Positions 44,776-55,982 are shown, counted from the stretch's first letter. The stretch: DNA of 64,000 bases from Pseudomonas sp. C1C7 (GCF_013359595.1 NZ_JABFMP010000002.1:110130-174129); one strand, 5' to 3'. Notes: generated by a model from the sequence alone, not told the origin. Numbers and translations are program-made.

Positions 44776-46200
44776 ATGAAGTTGTCCATGCCGCGATTCG
44801 ATCAAGCCCCTGTCTTGGTGGTCGGCGATGTCATGCTCGACCGTTACTGGCATGGTGGTACCTCACGGATTTCCCCTGAGGCGCCGGTACCGGTAGTCAA
44901 GGTCGAGCACATCGAGGACCGCCCGGGCGGTGCCGCCAACGTTGCGTTGAACATTGCCGCCCTGGGCGCGCCGGCCTCGCTGGTCGGTGTCACCGGCGAC
45001 GATGAAGCCGCCGACAGCCTGGTCAATAGCCTCAAGGGCGCAGGCGTGCGGGCGCTGTTCCAGCGCATTGCGCACCAGCCGACCATCGTCAAGCTGCGGG
45101 TCATGAGTCGTCACCAGCAACTGCTGCGAATCGACTTCGAAGAACCGTTCTCCACCGACGCCCTCGAACTGGCGAATCAGGTCGACGATCTGCTCGAAGG
45201 CATCAAGGTGCTGGTGCTGTCCGACTACGGCAAAGGCGCGCTGAAAAATCACCAGGTGCTGATCCAGGCCGCCCGTGCCCGTGGCATTCCGGTCCTGGCC
45301 GACCCCAAGGGCAAGGATTTCTCGATCTATCGCGGTGCGAGCCTGATCACGCCGAACCTCAGCGAGTTCGAAACCATCGTCGGTGGTTGTGCCGACGAGC
45401 ACGAACTGGTCAGCAAGGGCGCGAAGCTGATGCACGACCTGGAGCTCGGCGCCTTGCTGGTGACCCGTGGCGAGCACGGCATGACCCTGCTGCGTCCGGA
45501 TCATCCGGCGCTGCACCTGCCGGCCCGTGCCCGTGAAGTGTTCGATGTGACCGGTGCCGGCGACACGGTGATTTCCACCCTGGCCGCAGCAATTGCCGCA
45601 GGCGAGGAACTGCCGCACGCGGTCGGCCTGGCCAACCTGGCCGCCGGCATCGTGGTCGGCAAGCTCGGTACCGCGGCCATCAGCGCACCGGAACTGCGCC
45701 GCGCCATCCAGCGCGAAGAGGGATCCGAGCGCGGTGTGCTGGGTCTCGAACAACTGCTGCTGGCGGTCGACGATGCCCGTGCGCACAACGAGAAGATCGT
45801 CTTCACCAACGGCTGTTTCGACATTCTGCACGCCGGCCATGTGACCTACCTCGAGCAGGCGCGGGCGCAAGGCGATCGCCTGATCGTGGCGATCAACGAC
45901 GACGCGTCGGTCAGCCGCCTGAAAGGGCCGGGTCGCCCGATCAACAGCGTCGACCGGCGCATGGCCGTGCTGGCGGGGCTGGGTGCGGTGGACTGGGTGA
46001 TCAGCTTCCCTGAAGGCACTCCGGAAAACCTGCTGCGCGAGGTCAAGCCGGATGTGCTGGTCAAGGGCGGGGATTACGGGATCGACCAGGTGGTCGGCGC
46101 GGACATCGTGAAGGCTTATGGCGGCACGGTGAAAGTGTTGGGGTTGGTGGAGAACAGCTCCACGACCGCAATTGTCGAGAAGATCCGCAAGTCCGAGTGA
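44776..46200 (+). CDS. hldE: Bifunctional heptose-7-phosphate kinase / heptose-1-phosphate adenylyltransferase
   Basis: A 474-residue cytoplasmic enzyme that carries out two steps towards ADP-heptose, the donor for WaaC and WaaF. The N-terminal ribokinase-like domain has GGAANVALN and the catalytic DVTGAGDTVI near 260. The C-terminal nucleotidyltransferase domain has FTNGCFDILHAGHVTYLEQA near 345 and SSTTAIVEKI at the end. The ATG at 44776 is preferred over a GTG four codons upstream. A TGTGCTAATAT box about 45 bases upstream could be an extended -10 promoter of its own. Confidence 0.97.
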   Translation: MKLSMPRFDQAPVLVVGDVMLDRYWHGGTSRISPEAPVPVVKVEHIEDRPGGAANVALNIAALGAPASLVGVTGDDEAADSLVNSLKGAGVRALFQRIAHQPTIVKLRVMSRHQQLLRIDFEEPFSTDALELANQVDDLLEGIKVLVLSDYGKGALKNHQVLIQAARARGIPVLADPKGKDFSIYRGASLITPNLSEFETIVGGCADEHELVSKGAKLMHDLELGALLVTRGEHGMTLLRPDHPALHLPARAREVFDVTGAGDTVISTLAAAIAAGEELPHAVGLANLAAGIVVGKLGTAAISAPELRRAIQREEGSERGVLGLEQLLLAVDDARAHNEKIVFTNGCFDILHAGHVTYLEQARAQGDRLIVAINDDASVSRLKGPGRPINSVDRRMAVLAGLGAVDWVISFPEGTPENLLREVKPDVLVKGGDYGIDQVVGADIVKAYGGTVKVLGLVENSSTTAIVEKIRKSE

Positions 46201-46206
46201 TGCTTT

Positions 46207-46282
46207 AAAAGATCGCAGCCTTCGGCAGCTCCTACAGGATTACACCATCCTTTGCAGGAGCTGCCGCAGGCTGCGAACTTTT
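46207..46282. repeat. GATCGCAGCC-type palindromic repeat, probable bidirectional terminator
   Basis: AAAAGATCGCAGCC at the left pairs with a slightly decayed GGCTGCGAACTTTT at the right. It fills the gap between the convergent hldE and the unknown gene at 46287. Confidence 0.75.
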
Positions 46283-46286
46283 GCTC

Positions 46287-47255
46287 TTAGGAGCTGACCT
46301 TTTTGCGCGGCACCATCTTCTTCAACAACTGCTTCGCCTTCCCACCCAGCACCGCCAGCCCCGAATGTTTCCCGGGCTCCGTCAAACCCTGCTGCCGCAC
46401 CCAATCCTTCCAGCGAATCCGCTCCTCCTTCACCAGCCAGCCTTCCTGTCGGGCAAAGCTTTCGGCCAGGTACAGCCCGCGGGTGCTCGCCGGGGACAGC
46501 TGATCCTTCTTCAAGGTATAGAGCTCGGCCAGCGGGTGGCCGTCCTGCAAAGGCATCAGGTACAGGTCGGGACGCTTGCGGTCCAGCCGGGCAACCAGTT
46601 GATCGCCCTCAAGGCGTTCGTCGACATGGAACAGGCTCAGGGACTTGGCTTCCTTGGGCACATCCAGGCGCAAATCGTAAATCAGCTGCAGCGACGCCGT
46701 GGGTAAATGCACATAGGCCCGCGGACGTTCGATCAATTGCAGGTTGGCGCAGCGCACCGGCCGTGCCGACCCCGACAGTGGCGACAGGCGAAAGGGCAAC
46801 GCTTCGCGGTAGTGCAGCGCCGAGGAGTAGGGTGCCGGCAACCAGGTGTCGTTGAATCGACCGTTTAGCCAGCCTTCCGGTGTTTCCAGCAGGCATTCCT
46901 CCGCGATCTCCTGAATTGCCGTGTGCAGCGGCAGATTCAGTTCGTGGGCAGGCACGTAGCCGGAGATCAGCTTGAGCACCACATCGCCACGGTCCTGCCG
47001 GCGCTGGCGGACCAGCACCCAGTAATCGCGGTTCTGCCAATGCAGTGTCAGGCGCACCGACACGCCGAGATTGGCCAACTCAAGGGCGAAACGCTGGCTG
47101 TCGGCGACGGAAACCGGGCGGCGGCGCTGCAGGATCTGGGAGAAGTTCAGCGGCCTCCCGACGCTCTGATAAGTCAGGCCTTCGGGAGTCGCTTCGACGA
47201 ATAACGGCAGGGTCTTGAAGTTGCTCGGATTCTTTCTGATGAGCGTACGCGGCAT
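46287..47255 (-). CDS. Conserved protein of unknown function with Nudix-like segment
   Basis: A 322-residue soluble protein that I recognise only as conserved in Pseudomonas, where it is sometimes labelled as a metal ABC transporter ATPase. I see no Walker A motif or ABC signature, so that label is not supported. The segment HTAIQEIAEECLLETPEG near 130 resembles the second half of a Nudix box (REUXEEXGU). The Gly and first Glu of the full box are not clear. The C-terminus is basic (KAKQLLKKMVPRKKVSS). It converges on hldE. The next gene upstream on the same strand is an aldo/keto reductase 33 bases away, so they may share a transcript. Confidence 0.85.
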   Translation of the reverse strand: MPRTLIRKNPSNFKTLPLFVEATPEGLTYQSVGRPLNFSQILQRRRPVSVADSQRFALELANLGVSVRLTLHWQNRDYWVLVRQRRQDRGDVVLKLISGYVPAHELNLPLHTAIQEIAEECLLETPEGWLNGRFNDTWLPAPYSSALHYREALPFRLSPLSGSARPVRCANLQLIERPRAYVHLPTASLQLIYDLRLDVPKEAKSLSLFHVDERLEGDQLVARLDRKRPDLYLMPLQDGHPLAELYTLKKDQLSPASTRGLYLAESFARQEGWLVKEERIRWKDWVRQQGLTEPGKHSGLAVLGGKAKQLLKKMVPRKKVSS

Positions 47256-47288
47256 GTCGGCTCCTGCTTTAGGCCGCGTGGGGCGGCG

Positions 47289-48101
47289 TCAGTGGCTACG
47301 TAGGACCTGGGCAACGGTCGAGACGTTATGGGCGAGGTGCAGCGGATTGATGGTCCCGACAATAGCACTGGCAACGCCCGGATGTTCGAACAACAATTCG
47401 AAACTCGCGCGCACCGGGTCCACCCCTGGACTGAGGCAGACATGACCGCTGGCCAGTGCTTTTTTCACCAGAATGGCTTTGCCGTGAGCAGCAGCATAGT
47501 CAATGACGGGCTTTTCGCTCTGTTCGTTCAGATTGTAGGTGACCATCGCGCAGTCACCTTGCTCCAGCGCCTTCAAGCCACCGTCGACGGTTTTACCGGA
47601 GAAGCCGAAACCGCGAATCTTGCCTTCGGCCTTGAGCGCGGCGAGGGTTTGATAAACCTCGCAGTCGTTGAGGATCGCCATGTCGTTGCCGTCGGAATGC
47701 ACCAGCACCAGGTCGATGAAATCCGTCTCCAGGCGCTGCAGGCTGCGCTCCACGGACAGCCGGGTGTGGGCGGCGCTGAAATCGTGGTGCGACACGCCGT
47801 CGGCGAACTCTTCACCGACCTTGCTGACGATCACCCAGTCCTTGCGCTGCCCGCGCAGCAACGGGCCGAGGCGTTCCTCGCTGCGACCATAGGCCGGAGC
47901 GGTGTCGATCAGGTTGATGCCCAGATCACGGGTGAGTTTGAGCAACATGCGTGCTTCGTCGTCATCGGGAATCTGAAAGCCGTTGGGGTATTTCACCCCT
48001 TGATCGCGGCCAAGCTTTACCGTGCCCAGGCCCAGTGGCGAGACAAGCAGGCCGGTGCTGCCCAGGGGGCGATGAAGGTCGTGCAGGGTTGCTTGGCTCA
48101 T
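47289..48101 (-). CDS. Aldo/keto reductase
   Basis: A 270-residue NADPH-dependent reductase of the aldo/keto superfamily. It has the N-terminal strand VSPLGLGTVKLGRD, the catalytic Asp-Tyr region NLIDTAPAYGRSEERLG near 65-80, Lys in WVIVSKVG near 96, His in LVLVHSDG near 133, and a C-terminal nucleotide segment. The substrate is unknown. The ATG at 48101 overlaps by four bases the stop of the FAD oxidoreductase gene upstream (ATGA), so they are co-translated. An alternative Met six residues upstream lies inside the preceding gene and is less likely. Confidence 0.9.
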   Translation of the reverse strand: MSQATLHDLHRPLGSTGLLVSPLGLGTVKLGRDQGVKYPNGFQIPDDDEARMLLKLTRDLGINLIDTAPAYGRSEERLGPLLRGQRKDWVIVSKVGEEFADGVSHHDFSAAHTRLSVERSLQRLETDFIDLVLVHSDGNDMAILNDCEVYQTLAALKAEGKIRGFGFSGKTVDGGLKALEQGDCAMVTYNLNEQSEKPVIDYAAAHGKAILVKKALASGHVCLSPGVDPVRASFELLFEHPGVASAIVGTINPLHLAHNVSTVAQVLRSH

Positions 48102-49273
48102 GGCAGCAGTTGCTCCCAAGCCGGTACGCCCATGGGCGGTTTTGGCAGTTCCGGCAGCGGTGCCGCCGCAGCTGGCTGGATGCCGTCACGGGCGAGGCTG
48201 TCGATGACGCGGTCGGCGAAGTCAGGTGCCAGCGCCAGTTTGGTCGGCCAGCCCACCAGCAGGCGGCCTTCTTCGGCGAGGAAGGCGTTGTCGGGTCGGG
48301 TCAGGCCCGATTGCAAGGGCTCTGCGCGATCCACTCGCAGGGTGGCCCATTGCGCGGAGTCCAGGTCGATCCAGGGCAGCAGTTGGCCGAGTTCTTTCTG
48401 CGCGGTGGCGATCTGCTCGGCGGGCTCGCGGGCCACGCCGTCGGTTTCGGCGATATCGCCACCCATGTACCAGACCCACTGGCCGTCGGAGGCCGGGTGA
48501 GTGGTGATGGTCAGGCGCGGTTTGGTGCCGCCGCCCAGGCAATGGGCGTACAGCGGTTTGAGGCCCGGGCCCTTGGCGATGATCATGTGCAGCGGTCGGC
48601 GTTGCATGGCTGGCTGGGTCAGGCCCAGGGCTTCGAGCAGGGCGGCGGTGCCAGCGCCGGCGCTGAGGACGATGCGCTGCGCGCGAATCTCGCGTTCATC
48701 CACCTTCAGGCCGACCAGTACGCCGCCTTCCAGCAACGGTTCGATTTTCTGCCCTGCGAGCAAGCCGTCGCCCGCCAGTTCGGCCAGGCGCTGGACCAGG
48801 CTTGGCACGTCAATCACCAGTTCGGCCAGGCGATAGACCTTGCCCTTGAAGCGCTTGTCTTGCAGGGCGAGGGGCAGTTGGTCACCCTTGACCTGATCGA
48901 CGCGTCCGCGCACGGCCTTGCTGGCGAAGAAGCTGGTGAGATTGCCGGCGATCGTGCCGGGGGACCACAGGTAATGGGCTTCGGACAACAGGCGCACGCC
49001 GGACAGGTCCAGTTCGCCATTGCCGGCCAGGGCCTCGCGCCAGCGGCGGGGCATGTCGGCGATGGCTTCCGAGGCACCGGTCAGGGCGCCGTGCAGCGCG
49101 TATTTGGCGCCGCCGTGGATGATGCCCTGGGATTTCACGGTCTGCCCGCCGCCGAGGGTGGCGCTTTCCACCAGCACGGTCGAAAAACCCTGGCGGCGCA
49201 GGCGCGCATTCAGCCAGAGGCCGGCGACACCAGCGCCGACAATCAGAACGTCGGTGGAAATAACGGATGGCAT
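48098..49273 (-). CDS. FAD-dependent oxidoreductase (DAO/glycerol-3-phosphate dehydrogenase type)
   Basis: A 391-residue flavoprotein with the FAD-binding motif DVLIVGAGVAGLWLNARLRR near 7, and LGGGQTVKSQGIIHGGAKYA near 45, as in amine or hydroxy-acid oxidoreductases of the DAO fold. The substrate is unknown. GAGG lies seven bases before the ATG at 49273. It forms a two-gene unit with the aldo/keto reductase, as in P. aeruginosa PA4991-PA4992. A heptad-type repeat lies just upstream. Confidence 0.88.
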   Translation of the reverse strand: MPSVISTDVLIVGAGVAGLWLNARLRRQGFSTVLVESATLGGGQTVKSQGIIHGGAKYALHGALTGASEAIADMPRRWREALAGNGELDLSGVRLLSEAHYLWSPGTIAGNLTSFFASKAVRGRVDQVKGDQLPLALQDKRFKGKVYRLAELVIDVPSLVQRLAELAGDGLLAGQKIEPLLEGGVLVGLKVDEREIRAQRIVLSAGAGTAALLEALGLTQPAMQRRPLHMIIAKGPGLKPLYAHCLGGGTKPRLTITTHPASDGQWVWYMGGDIAETDGVAREPAEQIATAQKELGQLLPWIDLDSAQWATLRVDRAEPLQSGLTRPDNAFLAEEGRLLVGWPTKLALAPDFADRVIDSLARDGIQPAAAAPLPELPKPPMGVPAWEQLLP

Positions 49274-49296
49274 GCAGCGACCTCGGCATTTGAACG

Positions 49297-49382
49297 AAGC
49301 TGCAAGTTTCAAGCTTCAAGCTTCAAGCTGCAAGCAAGAGCCGGAGAATATCCCTCTTGCAGCTTAAAGCTTGCAGCTGCTT
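49297..49382. repeat. AAGC heptad tandem repeat with inverted arm
   Basis: Five in-phase 7-bp units (AAGCTGC, AAGTTTC, AAGCTTC, AAGCTTC, AAGCTGC) plus AAGCAAG lead into a loop. An inverted arm of CTTGCAGC and GCTTGCAGCTGC units follows, ending at the emrE-like stop. It may terminate the SMR gene, which is read leftward into it. Confidence 0.7.
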
Positions 49383-49715
49383 CTAATGCCCTGCGGTCTT
49401 GGAGAACAGCTGAATAACCACAACCCCCAACACAATCAACGCCATCCCCAGCATCGCCGGCAGGTCCAGCTTCTGCCCGTACAGAAACAGCGCCGCCACG
49501 CTGACCATCACGATGCCCATGCCGGCCCATACCGCGTAAGCCACGCCCACCGGCACGCTGCGCACCACCAGGGTCAACATCCAGAAGGCGATGCCATAAC
49601 CGATGATCACCAGGATCAGCGGCAGCGGGGTGCTGAAGCCTTTGACCGCTTTCATCGAAACAGTGGCAATCACTTCGGCGCAGATGGCTATGGCCAAGTA
49701 GTAGTAAGCGGTCAT
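49383..49715 (-). CDS. emrE: Small multidrug resistance (EmrE-type) efflux protein
   Basis: A 110-residue protein with four transmembrane segments, the standard size for SMR transporters. It exchanges cationic drugs for protons as a dimer. The essential membrane Glu is in AICAEVIATVSMKA near residue 14, and the later YAVWAGMGIVMV and LYGQKLDLP stretches are typical of EmrE rather than the guanidinium exporter group. It is divergent from a LysR gene across about 100 bases, so that regulator may control it. Confidence 0.93.
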   Translation of the reverse strand: MTAYYYLAIAICAEVIATVSMKAVKGFSTPLPLILVIIGYGIAFWMLTLVVRSVPVGVAYAVWAGMGIVMVSVAALFLYGQKLDLPAMLGMALIVLGVVVIQLFSKTAGH

Positions 49716-49776
49716 GGTTCAATCCTCGTATGAAGTGTTGCTCTCTGAGGCGGCATTCTAGAGATTCTCCAGATGC

Positions 49777-49791
49777 GGTAAAGTCATTACC
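49777..49791. promoter_or_regulatory. Dyad between emrE and the LysR gene
   Basis: GGTAA and TTACC arms are separated by five bases, in the 101-base gap between divergent genes and 26 bases before the LysR start. It could be the regulator's own site, although spacing of the T and A is nine rather than the usual eleven. Confidence 0.4.
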
Positions 49792-49816
49792 TATCTGTTC
49801 TGAAGATGGGTTGGTC

Positions 49817-50737
49817 ATGAACATTCAGTGGAATCTGGAGCAGCTGCGCTTGTTCGTCAGCGTAGCGGAGCAGCGTTCGTTTTCCGCCGTGGCGCGGGAC
49901 CAGCGCAAGGCGCAGTCGGCGGTCAGCAGTGCGATTGCGCTGCTGGAGGAAGACTTGGGCGTGAGCCTCTTCGACCGTAGCAGTGGCCGCCAGCCGAAAC
50001 TCACCGAAGCCGGCACGGCCTTGCTCGAAGAGGCCCGGGAAGTGTTGCGCCAGTGCGAGCGCCTCAACGGCCGGGCGCTGGCGATGATGCGCGGCCAGGA
50101 GGCTCGCCTGCGGTTGGCCCAGGACGAGGCGATGCCTTATCAGCCGATCATCGAAAGTTTCGAGGCCCTGGCCGAGCGGTTTCCCAGCCTCGAGGTGCAA
50201 TTGACCAGCGCCGCCCAGGGCGAAGTGGCGCGCAAATTGGTGGAGCGCCGCGCCGATCTGGGCTTGCTGTTCTTTCACGATCAGATCCCCGAAGCCCTGG
50301 AGCGGCGGGTGCTCGGCAGCGTGGAAATGGTCACCGTCTGTGGCGTCGGCCATCCGCTGGCGAAACTGGCGCAGGTCAATTGCCAGCAACTGGCACAGCA
50401 TCGCCAGTTGCTGATGTCGACCCAATCGAGCATTTATCCCGGCAGCGAACCCGCCAGCCCGGAAGTCTGGCGGGCGGACAGTTTCTACGTCATGGCCGAA
50501 TGGCTGGTGCGTGGCCTGGGCTGGGCCTGGCTGCCGCGCCATGTGGTGCAGTACCCGACCTATCAGGACCAAATGGTCGAGTTGAACAGCGAATGGACCC
50601 CGCCGGCGCTGGTGGTGGAACTGGTCTGGCGTCGCGATGAACCGCTGGGCCCGGCGGCGCGCTGGCTGGCTGAACGTTTTGCCGTGCATTTGCAGGCGAT
50701 CGGCGAAAAACCCGATAAACTCCGCCGCCATGAATAG
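49817..50737 (+). CDS. LysR-family transcriptional regulator
   Basis: A 306-residue regulator with an N-terminal winged helix (LEQLRLFVSVAEQRSFSAVARDQRKAQSAVSSAI) and a C-terminal effector-binding domain of the periplasmic-binding type. The start at 49817 gives the usual LysR N-terminus. GATGGG is the only ribosome-site-like sequence. It is divergent from the SMR efflux gene, which is the obvious candidate target. It overlaps the start of waaA by eight bases, a notable coupling of a regulator to an essential LPS gene. The effector is unknown. Confidence 0.92.
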   Translation: MNIQWNLEQLRLFVSVAEQRSFSAVARDQRKAQSAVSSAIALLEEDLGVSLFDRSSGRQPKLTEAGTALLEEAREVLRQCERLNGRALAMMRGQEARLRLAQDEAMPYQPIIESFEALAERFPSLEVQLTSAAQGEVARKLVERRADLGLLFFHDQIPEALERRVLGSVEMVTVCGVGHPLAKLAQVNCQQLAQHRQLLMSTQSSIYPGSEPASPEVWRADSFYVMAEWLVRGLGWAWLPRHVVQYPTYQDQMVELNSEWTPPALVVELVWRRDEPLGPAARWLAERFAVHLQAIGEKPDKLRRHE

Positions 50738-52007
50738 AACTCTCTACACCGCGCTGTTTTACCTGGGGCTGCCATTGGTGGCGATTCGGCTGTGGCTGCG
50801 TTCGCGCAAGGCGCCGGCTTATGCCAAGCGCATCGGCGAGCGCTTCTCCTTCGGCCTGCCGGCGATGAAGCCCGGCGGTATCTGGGTGCACGCCGTGTCG
50901 GTGGGCGAGAGCATTGCCGCCGCACCGATGATTCGCGCCTTGCTGCAGCGTTATCCACAGCTGCCGATCACCGTGACCTGCATGACCCCGACCGGTTCGG
51001 AGCGAATCCACGCACTGTTCGCCAATGAACCGCGCATCCAGCACTGCTATCTGCCCTATGACCTGCCGTGCGCGGCCAGGCGTTTCCTCGACCGGGTCCA
51101 GCCGAAGCTGGCGGTGATCATGGAAACCGAACTGTGGCCCAACCATATCCACCAATGCGCCAAGCGTGGCATTCCCGTGGCCCTGGCCAACGCACGTCTC
51201 TCCGAACGCTCGGCCAGAGGTTATGGACGTTTCGGCAAGTTGACCGGGCCGATGCTCGCCGAGATGAGCCTGTTCGCGGTGCAGACCGAAGCCGAGGCGC
51301 AGCGTTTCCGCGAGTTGGGCGCGCGCGCGGAAACCGTCGAAGTCACCGGCTCGATCAAATTCGATCTGACCATCGATCCGCAGTTGTTGCAGCGCGCCGC
51401 CGACTTGCGCGGGCAATGGCAGGCGCAGGAGCGCCCGGTGTGGATCGCCGCCAGTACCCACGACGGCGAAGACGAGGTGGTGCTCGCGGCCCATCGCCGG
51501 CTGCTGGCGAGCCATCCGGATGCGTTGCTGATTCTGGTGCCGCGCCATCCCGAGCGGTTCAATCCGGTGTTCGAACTGTGCCGTCAGCAGGGGTTCGCCA
51601 CGGTCCGGCGTTCCAGCGGCGAAACGGTCACTTCGGCCACGTCGGTGTTGCTCGGCGACACCATGGGCGAGTTGCTGTTCCTCTATGCGCTGGCCGACAG
51701 CGCTTTCGTCGGCGGCAGCCTGGTGCCCAATGGCGGGCATAACCTGCTGGAGCCGGCGGCGCTGGCCAAGCCGGTGCTCAGCGGTCCGCACCTGTTCAAC
51801 TTCCTGGAAATCGCCGCGCAGTTGCGCAGTGCCGGAGCGTTGCAGGAAGTGGAAGATGCCGAGGGATTGGCGCTGGCGGTGCAGCGCCTGTTCGAACTGC
51901 CGCGCGATGCTCAGCGCATGGCGGAGGCGGGGTTGACCGTGATGCGCCGCAATCAGGGCGCGTTGCAGCGATTGCTGGATGGGTTGGGGCGGTTGATCAA
52001 ACGTTAA
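50730..52007 (+). CDS. waaA: 3-deoxy-D-manno-octulosonic acid (Kdo) transferase
   Basis: A 425-residue GT30 enzyme that adds Kdo to the lipid A precursor, the first core step. An N-terminal membrane anchor (TLYTALFYLGLPLVAI) is followed by the acceptor-side motif WVHAVSVGES with the catalytic Glu near 60, and by VIMETELWPN. The C-terminal donor half has FVGGSLVPNGGHNLLEPAAL. The length is typical. It starts inside the LysR gene end without a strong ribosome site, suggesting translational coupling. It sits apart from the main core cluster, as in P. aeruginosa. Confidence 0.96.
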   Translation: MNRTLYTALFYLGLPLVAIRLWLRSRKAPAYAKRIGERFSFGLPAMKPGGIWVHAVSVGESIAAAPMIRALLQRYPQLPITVTCMTPTGSERIHALFANEPRIQHCYLPYDLPCAARRFLDRVQPKLAVIMETELWPNHIHQCAKRGIPVALANARLSERSARGYGRFGKLTGPMLAEMSLFAVQTEAEAQRFRELGARAETVEVTGSIKFDLTIDPQLLQRAADLRGQWQAQERPVWIAASTHDGEDEVVLAAHRRLLASHPDALLILVPRHPERFNPVFELCRQQGFATVRRSSGETVTSATSVLLGDTMGELLFLYALADSAFVGGSLVPNGGHNLLEPAALAKPVLSGPHLFNFLEIAAQLRSAGALQEVEDAEGLALAVQRLFELPRDAQRMAEAGLTVMRRNQGALQRLLDGLGRLIKR

Positions 52008-52013
52008 ACCGAA

Positions 52014-52089
52014 AAAAGATCGCAGCCTTCGGCAGCTCCTACAGGGAAACGCATTCCAATGTAGGAGCTGCCGAAGGCTGCGATCTTTT
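52014..52089. repeat. GATCGCAGCC-type palindromic repeat, probable bidirectional terminator
   Basis: AAAAGATCGCAGCCTTCGGC at the left and its near-perfect inverted copy at the right fill the gap between the convergent waaA and tolC stops. It is the best preserved of the copies with this arm order. Confidence 0.85.
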
Positions 52090-52093
52090 GCTC

Positions 52094-53527
52094 TTATGGC
52101 CGGGCTTTGAGCTGCTCGGCAGCCGCCTTGGCCAGATCCGGCGGCAGGAAATCCTTGTCCGGGTTGTAGTCGGGCTTGAGCCAACGCGCCAGGTCCTGCA
52201 GATCCCCCGGGTTCAACGTACCGGCCTGTTGCTTGAGCTTCAGGTTGTCGAGGATGTAGTCGTAGCGGGTGTTGTTGTAGTCACGGACCGAGGTGTACAG
52301 CGAGCGCTGCGCATCCAGTACGTCGACGATGTTGCGTGTCCCCACCTGATAGCCGATCTCGGTCGCTTCCACCGCACTCTGGTTGGAAATGATCGACTGC
52401 TTGCGCGCCTGGACCTGTTCGACATCGGTGTTCACCGCACGGTGCAGGTCGCGGGTGTTTTCCACGATGGAACGGCGCAGGGACTCGCGTTGCTGTTCAG
52501 TCTGGTCCAGTTGTGCATACGACTGGCGTACTTGGGAGTTGATCAGGCCGCCGCTGTAGATCGGAATGTTCAGTTGCAGCCCCACCGACGTTTGTTCGAC
52601 GTTGCCACCGTACGGTACCGGGAAGCCATTCGGGTTACCGAAGCCCAGTGCATCGTTGTCGCCCTTTTCGTACCTCGCCACCGCATCGACGGTCGGCGCA
52701 TGCCCGGCCTTGCGCTGCTTGAGGGTTTGCTCGGCGGCGCTGACCGCGTAGTTGCTGGCCAGCAGATTGAGATTCTGTTGAGCGGCCGTTTCGACCCAGG
52801 CCTTGGCGTCGTTCGGTGCCGGCGGCAGGATCGGCAGGTTGTGGCTGATGCCCTGAATCGAGTTGTAGCGCCGGTTGGTCAGAGTCACCAGGGCTTCGAA
52901 AGCATCATCCACTTGGCGTTGCGCAACGATGCGGTTGGCCCGTGCGGTGTCATAGCTGGCCTGTGAGTTCAACACGTCGGTCTTGTCCGAGAGACCGACA
53001 TCGAAGCGCTCGTTGGACTGATCGAGCTGACGCTTGAACGCGGCTTCCTCGGCCTTGGTCGAGGCCAGGTTGTCCTGGCTGCGCAGCACGTTGAAATAGC
53101 TGTCGGCGGTTTGCAGGATCAGGTTCTGTTGGGTCGCCGAGAGCTGCAGCGCAGCTTGTTCGTTGACATCCTTGGCTGCCTGGAACTGGAACCAGCGATC
53201 GGCGCGGAACAGCGGTTGTGCCAGGGTGGCCTGGTACGAATGGGCGTCACGATTGGCAGTGGCCGAAGGCTGGTCTAGTTTCGTGCGCACGGCGGTGACA
53301 TCGGCGCCACCGGACAGATTGGGCAGCAATCCGGCGCGGGCCTGGGGCACGACTTCTTTCTGTGCGCCATATTGGGCGATGGCAGCGGCGAGGTCGGCGT
53401 TGTTGTCCACCGCTTCCTGATAAACGCTGACCAGGTCGGTCCTGGTCGATAAGGGCGCCTCAGCTGCCCAGGCCATTCCATTGGACGCACAAGACACGGC
53501 AACGGCCAGTGAGAGTTTGCGCAGCAT
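52094..53527 (-). CDS. tolC: TolC family outer membrane channel
   Basis: A 477-residue outer membrane efflux duct. A signal peptide (LSLAVAVSCASNGMAWA, cut near 21) is followed by the two repeated barrel-plus-coil halves of TolC. The first contains QTADSYFNVLRSQDNLASTKAE and the second YQVGTRNIVDVLDAQRSLY, the repeat signature. It is the outer partner of tripartite pumps or type I secretion systems. No pump genes are adjacent. It is divergent from thiC across a long non-coding region. I recall the same tolC-thiC pair in P. aeruginosa. Confidence 0.95.
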   Translation of the reverse strand: MLRKLSLAVAVSCASNGMAWAAEAPLSTRTDLVSVYQEAVDNNADLAAAIAQYGAQKEVVPQARAGLLPNLSGGADVTAVRTKLDQPSATANRDAHSYQATLAQPLFRADRWFQFQAAKDVNEQAALQLSATQQNLILQTADSYFNVLRSQDNLASTKAEEAAFKRQLDQSNERFDVGLSDKTDVLNSQASYDTARANRIVAQRQVDDAFEALVTLTNRRYNSIQGISHNLPILPPAPNDAKAWVETAAQQNLNLLASNYAVSAAEQTLKQRKAGHAPTVDAVARYEKGDNDALGFGNPNGFPVPYGGNVEQTSVGLQLNIPIYSGGLINSQVRQSYAQLDQTEQQRESLRRSIVENTRDLHRAVNTDVEQVQARKQSIISNQSAVEATEIGYQVGTRNIVDVLDAQRSLYTSVRDYNNTRYDYILDNLKLKQQAGTLNPGDLQDLARWLKPDYNPDKDFLPPDLAKAAAEQLKARP

Positions 53528-53725
53528 TCGGCGATCCCTACAAAAATTACGCAGATAATTTGAGCGCCAAGGCTACGGCTCGACGTCTTTAGCGTCAATG
53601 CGCAGCCTGGCGTAGCGAGTGTAGTTGTGCGCCCGCTGCGCAACAATCCTGCAATTGCGCCATTCATCACGGTGTTTATCGCGGTGTTGGCGTTATCGGC
53701 CAGTTGTGTCTAGACTGGCCACGTT

Positions 53726-55877
<2,152 letters not shown>

Positions 55878-55879
<2 letters not shown>

Positions 55880-55955
55880 GCGGCAAGCGGCAAGCTGCAA
55901 GTTAGAAGCACGCGTAACGCCTGCTTTTTCTTGCAGCTTGAAGCTTGCGGCTTGT
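55878..55955. repeat. AAGC heptad-type inverted repeat between thiC and cytX
   Basis: AAGCGGC, AAGCGGC, AAGCTGC and AAGTTAG units in phase, then an inner hairpin and the inverted CTTGCAGCTTGAAGCTTGCGG arm. It begins at the thiC stop codon and could attenuate transcription into cytX. Confidence 0.65.
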
Positions 55956-55982
55956 GGCTATCATCTCTATGAGTCAACACCC

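Noticed and set aside
46287..47255. ABC transporter ATPase
   Set aside because: No Walker A, signature or Walker B motif is present in the translated sequence.
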